A DNA stretch of 10,542 bases from DASPTR01 sp041481365. GTDB taxonomy: Archaea; Thermoproteota; Bathyarchaeia; Bathyarchaeales; Bathycorpusculaceae. The notes under the pieces were generated by a model, which saw nothing but the letters and a program-made list of their open reading frames with translations, searched no databases and was not told the DNA's origin. Positions 1-5,102 of this stretch are shown here, piece after piece; position 1 is the first letter of the stretch; the number at the start of each line of letters is the position of its first letter. Both the position numbers and the translations under genes were made by a program. The DNA is taken from positions 1-10,542 of the forward strand of contig JBGPBS010000049.1 in NCBI GenBank assembly GCA_041481365.1, given 5' to 3'.

Positions 1-16
1 CTTTTCCACAGACTGA

Positions 17-223
17 ACATTTCTTTTCCGTATTAATCCCTCTGATTATGTATTTCAATGCAGATATTTGAACCGTTGTGCAGCTAGAGAAGAATTCACC
101 CAGTTAAAAAAGTATCTAAACACAAAAGAACAGCCAGAGATAGAGGCTGGGAAAATTGAACCTTTGAAAAAGGCAATAGTCGGTCTCCAAGAACAAGCGC
201 GCGAGAGTGACCCTATAATCTAA
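17..223 (+). CDS. 3' fragment of an unidentified gene
   Basis: An open frame runs from 17 to a TAA at 221-223, giving about 68 residues after a TGA at 14-16. It contains no ATG; the only usual start codon is a TTG at 68. The text is protein-like, with a CRYLNRC segment and a charged helical tail ending ESDPII. The two cysteines and the preceding SDYVFQ could belong to a small metal-binding or helical domain, but I do not recognise the family. The third frame (positions 3 onward) reads TEHFFS before this frame takes over, so the gene may continue to the left through a frameshift near 20-30. It may be a decayed C-terminal piece, or chance. Confidence 0.25.
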   Translation, partial: TFLFRINPSDYVFQCRYLNRCAAREEFTQLKKYLNTKEQPEIEAGKIEPLKKAIVGLQEQARESDPII

Positions 224-306
224 ACAAAAAAAGGAATTTCAGTATAAATTACAGTCTGGGAACGGTAACTCCCGGGCTACCATTCCATGTGTTGAAGAAT
301 ACTATT

Positions 307-316
307 CCCTTTTTTT
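307..316 (+). terminator. Oligo-T tract, possible archaeal terminator
   Basis: CCC followed by seven T (310-316) lies 84 bases after the stop of the fragment at 17-223 and 40 bases before the Rep-like gene. Archaeal RNA polymerase terminates at oligo-T tracts without needing a hairpin. The function here is inferred from position only. Confidence 0.3.
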
Positions 317-356
317 CTTGCTGTGATTCGAGCGTTCCTACTCAATTGCCCGAAAA

Positions 357-1040
357 TTGTCTGCTCGAAGATTCGATTTTGAGCTTAGACGTTACGTAGA
401 AGCAGGCGGCGTTAGATACAATAAGAAGCAAAGGCGGGCTTTCCAGCGTTTGATGAGTGGCTTGACTGTTGGCAAAAGCAGAAGTGAAAGACTACGGTTC
501 ATAACGCTTACGAGCTCTGCTGAAGCTAAGGGTCGTAATCTTAATGCTGATTTTAGGGCTTTGAAGATGCGTATTTTTCGCAGGTTCCATTTCAAGATGA
601 AGTATTGGAAGATTCGTACCAATGAGGGAAATGGGGTCTTGCACATTGTTTATCGTGGAAGATACATTCCTCAGAAATGGCTCAGCAACCAATGGGCTGG
701 GATACACAAGTCTCCAATCGTGGACATTCGCTCTCTGTATGAGACGAGAAAAGGTTTGAAGGGTCTTGTCTTCTATCTTGTAGGAAATTATCTTGCGAAA
801 CAGAGTTTTGAGCGTATGAGTTGGGGTTACAGTTGGGTGTTTCCTGCGTTTGTGAGTTGTTGGAGGCGTTTGATTGAGAAGTATGGCTTCAAGCAAGCAT
901 TGTATTTGTGGCGTCGGTTGCTTTGCAGTTCATTTATTGTCACTCGCCAAGTGAGGCTCACGAGGTACTTGCCTGAGTATGAACACAGTAGTGAGAAAAG
1001 TCTGCCTTGGGGTGCATTATTCCGCACTTCGGCTCCCTAG
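357..1040 (+). CDS. Putative rolling-circle Rep-like protein (HUH-type)
   Basis: This 227-residue basic protein begins at TTG (357), the first usual start codon after an in-frame TGA at 324-326. An internal ATG at 453 (Met33) is an alternative. Three blocks stand in the order of HUH replication initiators. Motif 1 is FITLTSS at residues 48-54. Motif 2 is GVLHIVYRG at 93-101, with one histidine (H96) where canonical Reps have His-hydrophobic-His. Motif 3 is FYLVGNYLAKQ at 139-149, with tyrosines 140 and 145 and lysine 148. A tryptophan- and arginine-rich tail (about 157-190) follows. HUH enzymes nick one strand and form a phosphotyrosine link to start plasmid or phage replication. Co-location with an integrase supports a mobile-element origin. 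The assignment rests on motif pattern alone; the reduced motif 2 is odd and could mean a divergent subfamily or lost activity. Confidence 0.5.
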   Translation: MSARRFDFELRRYVEAGGVRYNKKQRRAFQRLMSGLTVGKSRSERLRFITLTSSAEAKGRNLNADFRALKMRIFRRFHFKMKYWKIRTNEGNGVLHIVYRGRYIPQKWLSNQWAGIHKSPIVDIRSLYETRKGLKGLVFYLVGNYLAKQSFERMSWGYSWVFPAFVSCWRRLIEKYGFKQALYLWRRLLCSSFIVTRQVRLTRYLPEYEHSSEKSLPWGALFRTSAP

Positions 1041-1077
1041 CAAATGCAAGCGCTTGGCGTTCGCGTTTTTGAGAAAA

Positions 1078-1087
1078 CGATAAATCC
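1078..1087 (+). promoter_or_regulatory. Possible TATA box for the repeat-protein gene
   Basis: ACGATAAATC lies about 40-49 bases before the ATG at 1127. A start site about 26 bases downstream would give a leader of roughly 18-20 bases containing AAGG (1112-1115) as a weak Shine-Dalgarno. The match is weak. Confidence 0.22.
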
Positions 1088-1126
1088 ATCTTTCAGACAT
1101 ATCAAAGCAGTAAGGCTGTAACAATT

Positions 1127-2113
1127 ATGAAAAGAGCGTTCGAAATCCTTTCGGTAGTCCTTTTGGTCGGCATGCTCGTAGCAATACTCAATGCAGGACA
1201 AGCGTGCGCAGCCCCTTCTGTAGACGTATGGAGCAAGACTTACGGAGGAACAAACTGGGACAAGGCTCAGGCTTTGGTACAGACGGCCGACAGCGGATAC
1301 GCACTGGCAGGCTACACAGGCTCTTATGGTGCTGGACTCTATGATTTTTGGCTAGTAAAAACCGACACGTCTGGCAATGTGCAATGGAACAAAACCTACG
1401 GAGGAACATTACAAGATGAGGCTCAGGCTTTGGTACAGACGGCCGACAGCGGATACGCACTGGCAGGCTACACATACACTTACGGTGCTGGCAGCGAAGA
1501 TTTTTGGCTAGTAAAAACCGACTTGGGTGGCGACATGCAATGGAACCAGACCTACGGAGGAACAGGCGAGGATTTTGCTCAGGCTTTGGTACAGACTGAC
1601 GACGGTGGATACGCGCTAGCAGGTTTGACAGACTCTTATGGTGTTGGCTTTGATTTTTGGCTAGTAAAAACTGACTCATCAGGCAACGCCCAATGGAACA
1701 AAACCTACGGAGGAACAAATGCTGATGGTGCTTGGGCTTTGGTCAAGACGACTGACGGAGGATATGCGCTAGCAGGCTTCACAAATGCTGCAAGCATTTA
1801 TGGGATTGGCGGTGATTTTTGGCTAGTAAAAACTGACGCAGCGGGCAATGCACAGTGGAACAAAACCTACGGAGGAACATTACAAGATGAGGCTTATGCT
1901 TTGGTGCAGACAAGCGACGGCGGATACGCACTAGCAGGCTTGACAGGTGCTGGCGGTCCTGACACCGATTTTTGGCTAGTAAAAACTGACGCAAACGGTG
2001 TGGTTCCGGAGTTTTCCTCACCTATTGTTCTTGCTGCTTTGTTTGTTGTTGCCTCGTCGGCAGTGATTGTGGCAAGAAAAAAATTAAAAGGAAGCCTAGT
2101 AAAGCCCTATTAG
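1127..2113 (+). CDS. Secreted five-repeat protein with PEF-type C-terminal anchor
   Basis: The 328-residue product has an N-terminal signal peptide (MKR, hydrophobic 8-22, likely cleavage near the small residues ACAA at 26-29). Five tandem units of 51-54 residues follow, starting at about 35, 87, 139, 190 and 244. Each carries W-x-K/Q-TYGGT, A-x-ALV-T-x-D-GYALAG and DFWLVKTD. The units look beta-strand rich and may form propeller-like blades, which is an inference. The C-terminus has VPEFSS (293-298), a hydrophobic segment (299-316) and the basic cluster RKK (317-319). This is the tripartite layout of archaeal PEF-type sorting signals processed by archaeosortases, or else a simple membrane anchor. 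It is probably a cell-surface protein; its ligand is unknown. No strong Shine-Dalgarno precedes the ATG. Strong DNA-level repeat identity points to recent duplication or gene conversion. Whether it belongs to the mobile element is unclear. Confidence 0.8.
   Translation: MKRAFEILSVVLLVGMLVAILNAGQACAAPSVDVWSKTYGGTNWDKAQALVQTADSGYALAGYTGSYGAGLYDFWLVKTDTSGNVQWNKTYGGTLQDEAQALVQTADSGYALAGYTYTYGAGSEDFWLVKTDLGGDMQWNQTYGGTGEDFAQALVQTDDGGYALAGLTDSYGVGFDFWLVKTDSSGNAQWNKTYGGTNADGAWALVKTTDGGYALAGFTNAASIYGIGGDFWLVKTDAAGNAQWNKTYGGTLQDEAYALVQTSDGGYALAGLTGAGGPDTDFWLVKTDANGVVPEFSSPIVLAALFVVASSAVIVARKKLKGSLVKPY
1265..1474 (+). repeat. 54-bp exact direct repeat (1265-1318 and 1421-1474)
   Basis: The same 54 bases occur at 1265-1318 and 1421-1474, exactly 156 bases (52 codons) apart, encoding AQALVQTADSGYALAGYT in units 1 and 2. 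Identity includes third codon positions, so the copies are recent or were homogenised. Confidence 0.9.
1385..1894 (+). repeat. 39-bp exact direct repeat (1385-1423 and 1856-1894)
   Basis: A 39-base stretch encoding WNKTYGGTLQDEA is identical at 1385-1423 and 1856-1894, linking units 2 and 5, which are not adjacent. The 20-base core encoding DFWLVKT also recurs at 1343, 1499, 1652, 1814 and 1967, at intervals of 156, 153, 162 and 153 bases, always a multiple of three. Confidence 0.88.
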
Positions 2114-2171
2114 CTTACATCGTTCGTTAATTTCAGGTTCGTGGCAAACGGCCTTGCTCGGATCGTTGGGA

Positions 2172-2188
2172 GTTTGGCGAAGCCAAAC
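2172..2188. other. Short hairpin after the repeat-protein gene
   Basis: A perfect 7-bp inverted repeat (GTTTGGC / GCCAAAC) with a 3-base GAA loop lies about 60 bases after the stop at 2113. No oligo-T follows directly, so a terminator role is possible but weak. Confidence 0.35.
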
Positions 2189-2195
2189 GACTTCT

Positions 2196-2237
2196 TGTTC
2201 TAGAGTCTGAGTTATGGCCTATTCATAATTTAGAACA
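2196..2237. repeat. Nested inverted repeats in the 2114-2365 gap
   Basis: The 252-base gap between the repeat-protein gene and the regulator has no convincing gene. It holds a perfect 7-bp inverted repeat, TGTTCTA (2196-2202) with TAGAACA (2231-2237). Inside it is a second inverted repeat, TTATG (2212-2216) with CATAA (2224-2228). It could be an RNA structure or a protein-binding site between convergent genes; no function is assignable. Confidence 0.35.
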
Positions 2238-2365
2238 GTGGAAGGGGAACGGGGAAAACTTGCGCAACAGGGAACGGCCTGCAGGGATGACTAAGCAGGG
2301 TGTCCCCGCGTTATTGTTTGTCGTCGTGGCTTCACTTGATAGTTACTAACAATCCTGTACGCTGA

Positions 2366-2956
2366 TTATTGTGATGGAGATGATGGCTTTCTCTCAAAGA
2401 GATCATTTTGGAATCCGCTTATTGCGCGTTGTATTAGTTCCAGTGCTTTTTGGCCGTTTTCTTTGGATTCTTTGCATGTATCTATGAACCATAACCTATA
2501 GTAATCAAGCAGTTTGTGAGCGAAAATATAGGCGAAACTGTGCTCAGGCTTCCTGGTTGGCTCAAGGACGTCGAGAACATCAAATTTTAAGCGCAAGAGC
2601 TCTCCTAGTGCTAGTATGCTTGAGATTGTGATTAACTGTTCATCTAGTGGGAGCAATTTGAAAGCTTTTTCATTTTTCAGGTTTTGGTCTATTCTCTGTT
2701 TGTAATCTAGTGCCTCTTTCAAATGCTCGAATTTCTTCCAGTTCACTCTGTAAGAGACGTTTTGTCTATCCTCTTTCTTCCGTATGATAAACCCTTTCGC
2801 GCGTAAATGTGCCAAGTGCTGTATCAGTGTAGGTACCGACATTGTCGCCTCAAAATCCAAGAGTGTCTTATGGAGTTCGTTGAATCTGAATTTTTTGTTG
2901 GTTACCATTAGGAGAGAGAAGATTCTGTCGCAATATTCATCCAATTCCTTGACCAT
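2366..2956 (-). CDS. Winged helix-turn-helix transcriptional regulator
   Basis: The 196-residue protein starts at ATG 2956, preceded by AAGGAT at Shine-Dalgarno distance. Residues 1-75 look like a winged helix of the ArsR/PadR type. There is a helix near DRIFSLLMVT, an LHKTLLDF and SVPTLIQHLAHLRAKGF helix pair that would be the HTH and recognition helix, and a basic wing (RKKEDRQNVSYRVN). The rest is helical (QLITISSILALGELLRLKF; YIFAHKLLDYYRLWF; ALELIQRAISGF) and may serve dimerisation or effector sensing. I see no metal or ligand signature. It is divergent from the 131-aa/integrase unit with 79 bases between starts, a layout typical of a regulator acting on its own and its neighbour's promoter. 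Repressor or activator cannot be decided from sequence. Confidence 0.72.
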   Translation of the reverse strand: MVKELDEYCDRIFSLLMVTNKKFRFNELHKTLLDFEATMSVPTLIQHLAHLRAKGFIIRKKEDRQNVSYRVNWKKFEHLKEALDYKQRIDQNLKNEKAFKLLPLDEQLITISSILALGELLRLKFDVLDVLEPTRKPEHSFAYIFAHKLLDYYRLWFIDTCKESKENGQKALELIQRAISGFQNDLFERKPSSPSQ

Positions 2957-2974
2957 GTGCTAATCCTTCTTTAC

Positions 2975-2993
2975 TGGTTAATTTACTTTACCA
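2975..2993. promoter_or_regulatory. Imperfect 19-base dyad, candidate operator
   Basis: TGGTTAATTTACTTTACCA is symmetric at 7 of 9 base pairs about a central T (2984). It directly abuts the shared TATA region at 2993-3002. A bound regulator would cover the BRE position of the rightward promoter and the TATA-to-start spacer of the leftward one. The regulator as ligand is inferred from divergent placement. Confidence 0.4.
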
Positions 2994-3002
2994 TTTATAT
3001 AA
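2993..3002. promoter_or_regulatory. TATA box shared by divergent genes
   Basis: ATTTATATAA is a strong archaeal TATA match and close to symmetric. Rightward, a start about 26 bases on would fall near 3025, leaving about 10 bases before the ATG at 3036. Leftward, a start near 2967 leaves about 11 bases before the ATG at 2956. Both distances fit near-leaderless archaeal mRNAs. Confidence 0.55.
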
Positions 3003-3035
3003 GACTTTGCTCTACTGATAGTCTAGGGTTAAGAT

Positions 3036-3431
3036 ATGCTCTCTAAAGAAAAACAAAAAGGAGGTGTGGTGGCAAGTAGAGAAAGCTCTGAAAATCATGG
3101 CAAGGAAATTGGTCTTGGATTTGAGAAAAGAGGAGCTCCGTTATACGTTAAGTACAGAGACCTTGTTCTCTTCAAGAACTCTGATCCCAACGAGATGAAT
3201 TTGGCCACAAGGGAAGCATTAGGCTGGCTTACCGGCGAAGACTCAGAGATAGTAATGATCTGTTTTGATCGGTCTGTGGATCCGCTTCCGAACGAGCAAA
3301 TCAGTGAAGCAGGAGTAGTCATTCCGAAAGATTGCATTCTGGAGAAGCATAAGGTCAAAATCAAGAAACCATTTAACCGCTCACGTAGAGGTTATGATGG
3401 GCTGACAAGGCCCTATACGAAGGGGAAATAG
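3036..3431 (+). CDS. Unknown 131-aa protein in an operon with the integrase
   Basis: I do not recognise a named family. After a charged, probably disordered N-terminus (1-30), residues 36-105 look like a compact alpha/beta domain: LYVKYRDLVLFKN, an acidic/helical NEMNLATREALGWL, then EIVMICFDRS and GVVIPKDCILE. A basic tail (KHKVKIKK..RSRR) follows and could bind DNA. The ATG at 3036 sits about 35 bases after a good TATA box. AGGAGGTG (3059-3066) lies inside the frame just before GTG codons at 3066 and 3069, so an internal start is conceivable, though the spacing is short. The stop at 3431 is 4 bases before the integrase ATG, so the two are co-transcribed. A role as integrase accessory or directionality factor is only a guess from this pairing. 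Confidence 0.68.
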   Translation: MLSKEKQKGGVVASRESSENHGKEIGLGFEKRGAPLYVKYRDLVLFKNSDPNEMNLATREALGWLTGEDSEIVMICFDRSVDPLPNEQISEAGVVIPKDCILEKHKVKIKKPFNRSRRGYDGLTRPYTKGK

Positions 3432-3435
3432 AAAG

Positions 3436-4440
3436 ATGCAACGGCTAATCAGAGACGACATTAAAGCATTAGATGAGCTCCAAGGCTTGAACATAAATAC
3501 TCTGTCTTTGCGCGAAAAGAAAGCGCGAGAATATGTTGCTGATTCGTTTGTTGGCAAGATGCCTGCGTTGATACCTTTTGCTATTCAAAACGATTCTGTC
3601 CTAAAGTTGGCTTCGTATCTTCTGAAGTACACGACGGGAAGCAAGCATACGCTTTACCAATACGTTTTCGGTGTTCACCGATTCTGCAAGTGGATAAACA
3701 AGGATCCTGACGAAATAGTAAGAGAGGCTTCGATAGACAAGAATGTCGTTGAGCGGTACGTTTCGAAGCTGGATGACTTCATTGGAGATCTCCAAGCTGA
3801 AGGTCTCGCACCGGGCACTATAAACAATCATGTCAAAGGCGTTAAGGCGCTATTTGGAGTGAATGGCATAAGCTTGACGTTGCCTTTTCGGGTTCCTAAA
3901 AGCATTCGGTATCCTGACAGGGCTCCTACGCCTGAAGAGTTGGCTCGCGTTATTGACGTTGCTGATCTCAGAGACAGAGTCATAGTGAGTCTGCTGGCCT
4001 TAAGTGGTGTCAGAATCGGTACTCTGGCAAAGTTGCAATATCGTCACGTGAGGCATGATCTTGAAAGTGGAGTTGTGCCTGTTCATATGCACGTTGAAGC
4101 TGAGATTACTAAGGGCAAGTACCATGATTACGATACTTTCATCGGTTCTGAGGCTGCTGAATATCTGAAGATGTATCTTGATGTTAGACGTTTCGGAAAT
4201 GAACGGATTGAAGGCGGTCGTAGGCGTGGCATGCCTCCTGAAGAGATCGTGGATTCGTCTCCGCTGATACGCAATGAGCACAAGACTACTGTTGAGGCAA
4301 TATCGCCTAGCACAGTGCATTGTGTTGTTCAAGGCTTGTATCGCAAGGCTGGCCTTATAGAGAAAAGCGGCAAAGTCAGGTATGATCTGCGTGCTCATTC
4401 GATACGCAAATACTTTAGAACACAGTTAGGGCGCAATTAG
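3436..4440 (+). CDS. Tyrosine recombinase/integrase, N-terminal part (frameshifted)
   Basis: These 334 residues are the front of an archaeal-type tyrosine integrase. Residues about 55-150 form the SAM-like core-binding domain (HTLYQYVFGVHRFCKW; GTINNHVKGVKALF). From about 163 the catalytic domain has Arg193 in ALSGVRIGTLAKL, the beta-hairpin lysine (Lys226 or 228) in ITKGKYHD, and HxxR (His321, Arg324) in AHSIRKYF. The frame then ends early at TAG 4438-4440 after QLGRN. The expected continuation appears in the next frame: skipping one base near 4432 joins QLG to AISTVPTDYIDYMMGH. So this product alone lacks the second histidine and the nucleophilic tyrosine and should be inactive. Reconstructed length would be about 445 residues. 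The cause may be decay, a sequencing error or recoding. It is co-directional with the upstream 131-aa gene, with a 4-base gap. Confidence 0.85.
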   Translation: MQRLIRDDIKALDELQGLNINTLSLREKKAREYVADSFVGKMPALIPFAIQNDSVLKLASYLLKYTTGSKHTLYQYVFGVHRFCKWINKDPDEIVREASIDKNVVERYVSKLDDFIGDLQAEGLAPGTINNHVKGVKALFGVNGISLTLPFRVPKSIRYPDRAPTPEELARVIDVADLRDRVIVSLLALSGVRIGTLAKLQYRHVRHDLESGVVPVHMHVEAEITKGKYHDYDTFIGSEAAEYLKMYLDVRRFGNERIEGGRRRGMPPEEIVDSSPLIRNEHKTTVEAISPSTVHCVVQGLYRKAGLIEKSGKVRYDLRAHSIRKYFRTQLGRN

Positions 4441-4468
4441 CACGGTTCCGACTGACTACATTGACTAC

Positions 4469-4774
4469 ATGATGGGTCATACGATCAGTACGTATAATGA
4501 CATCAACATGAAGGGCGTTGAATTCCTGCGCAATCTCTACTCTTCGAGCGGTCTGAGCATAAAGCCGAAAACTAGGCTATCCAAACTTGACCAGTTGAAG
4601 ATCTTTGTGGAGTCACTGGGCTTCAATCCGAGCGAGGTTCTTTCAAGAGATGCCTTAGCAATGCCTCATCGCACGGTGGTAGATCCTGAGCAGAGAAAGA
4701 TTGACGTACTGAATCAAGCCTTAAAAGAAGCCATAATCAAGGAGCTCAATCAAGGTATTCCTCAACATGTGTAA
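4469..4774 (+). CDS. Integrase C-terminal part with the catalytic tyrosine
   Basis: This frame is open from 4430 and its first ATG is at 4469, giving 101 residues. It begins MMGHTISTYND, the final box of tyrosine recombinases: His4 is the second catalytic histidine and Tyr9 (codon 4493-4495) the nucleophile. Then come the archaeal-integrase tail (FLRNLYSSSGL) and a helical, charged C-terminus. Above 4469 the same frame reads TVPTDYIDY, which fits the missing link to the HxxR region. It is therefore the rear of the integrase at 3436 rather than an independent gene, although the Met-Met pair at the box would allow separate translation. The stop at 4772-4774 is three bases from a tRNA-like 3' end on the other strand. 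Confidence 0.78.
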   Translation: MMGHTISTYNDINMKGVEFLRNLYSSSGLSIKPKTRLSKLDQLKIFVESLGFNPSEVLSRDALAMPHRTVVDPEQRKIDVLNQALKEAIIKELNQGIPQHV

Positions 4775-4776
4775 AG

Positions 4777-4822
4777 GTTTCTCCCGGGAGATTCGAACTC
4801 TCGTCTTCGTTCTGAACACTTT
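4777..4822 (-). other. tRNA 3'-half-like remnant, possible attachment site
   Basis: On the minus strand a T-arm-like GAGAG-TTCGAAT-CTCCC is preceded by a five-base variable-like AAGAC and a GTTCAGAACG resembling the end of an anticodon arm. GGGAGAAACC follows as a possible acceptor 3' strand. The T stem has one A-C mismatch. No matching 5' acceptor, D-arm or clean anticodon loop is found upstream on that strand to about 4917, so it is not a complete tRNA and I cannot name its amino acid. Archaeal integrases commonly target tRNA 3' ends next to the integrase gene, which makes this a plausible att remnant. It overlaps a perfect 12-bp palindrome, TCTCCCGGGAGA, at 4780-4791. Confidence 0.38.
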
Positions 4823-4917
4823 TGTGGTCAGTACTTGAACCCTATTGGGTATGGGGACGGGCAGCCCCACCATTCTGGAACTGAATAGGTACGGTTTCCT
4901 CAAACAGCGCGCGCTAG

Positions 4918-4995
4918 TGGTGGACCGGGCGGGATTTGAACCCGCGACTTCCGCCTTGCGAAGGCGGCGATCATACCGGACTGATCTACCGGCCC
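4918..4995 (-). tRNA. tRNA-Ala (anticodon CGC), CCA encoded
   Basis: On the minus strand a full cloverleaf folds without an intron. The acceptor is GGGCCGG/CCGGTCC, the D stem GATC/GATC with a GG-containing loop, the anticodon stem CCGCC/GGCGG with loop TTCGCAA (anticodon CGC), the variable loop AAGTC, and the T arm GCGGG-TTCAAAT-CCCGC. The acceptor contains G3:U70, the alanine identity pair, and the discriminator is A (4921). CCA is encoded at 4920-4918. It decodes GCG. It lies just downstream of ileS on the same strand, with its own likely TATA box. Confidence 0.96.
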
Positions 4996-5030
4996 TCTGC
5001 CGAAGAACGGTCTCTAGCATTCTTCTCAAG

Positions 5031-5040
5031 GATAAATTTA
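5031..5040 (-). promoter_or_regulatory. TATA box for tRNA-Ala
   Basis: Read on the minus strand this is TAAATTTATC, about 36-45 bases before the tRNA 5' end at 4995. A start about 26 bases on would leave a short leader for RNase P to remove. Confidence 0.4.
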
Positions 5041-5102
5041 GGGTTTCTGATTCTAGGAACCTCTTCACTTGATTGCAGTGGATCGCGCTGCAGAACAGCC
5101 TT

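Noticed and set aside
269..276. CTCCCGGG shared with the tRNA-like remnant at 4781-4788, as a possible second att copy
   Set aside because: Only 8 bases match and the flanks differ (CTACC versus AGATTCG). This is too short to be an attachment repeat.
492..896. Minus-strand frame opposite the Rep-like gene
   Set aside because: The sense frame has clear motif structure; the antisense one has no recognisable domain or start signal.
1188..1718. Minus-strand frame with repeated FLLAKN/PSVPKPEP units
   Set aside because: It is the antisense of the repeat-protein gene; its repeats only mirror the sense-strand repeats.
1265..1990. Regular repeats resembling a CRISPR array
   Set aside because: The period is 153-162 bases, a multiple of three, inside an open frame with variable similarity; these are protein repeats.
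4823..4917. A complete second, intron-containing tRNA upstream of the T-arm-like block
   Set aside because: No 5' acceptor matching the 3' tail, no D-arm and no standard anticodon stem-loop could be folded by eye. Inverted repeats such as CTGA/TCAG do not give a cloverleaf.
4845..5072. Plus-strand 75-codon frame
   Set aside because: It runs across the minus-strand tRNA-Ala; its FEPATSALRR segment is the well-known artefact of translating a tRNA antisense.
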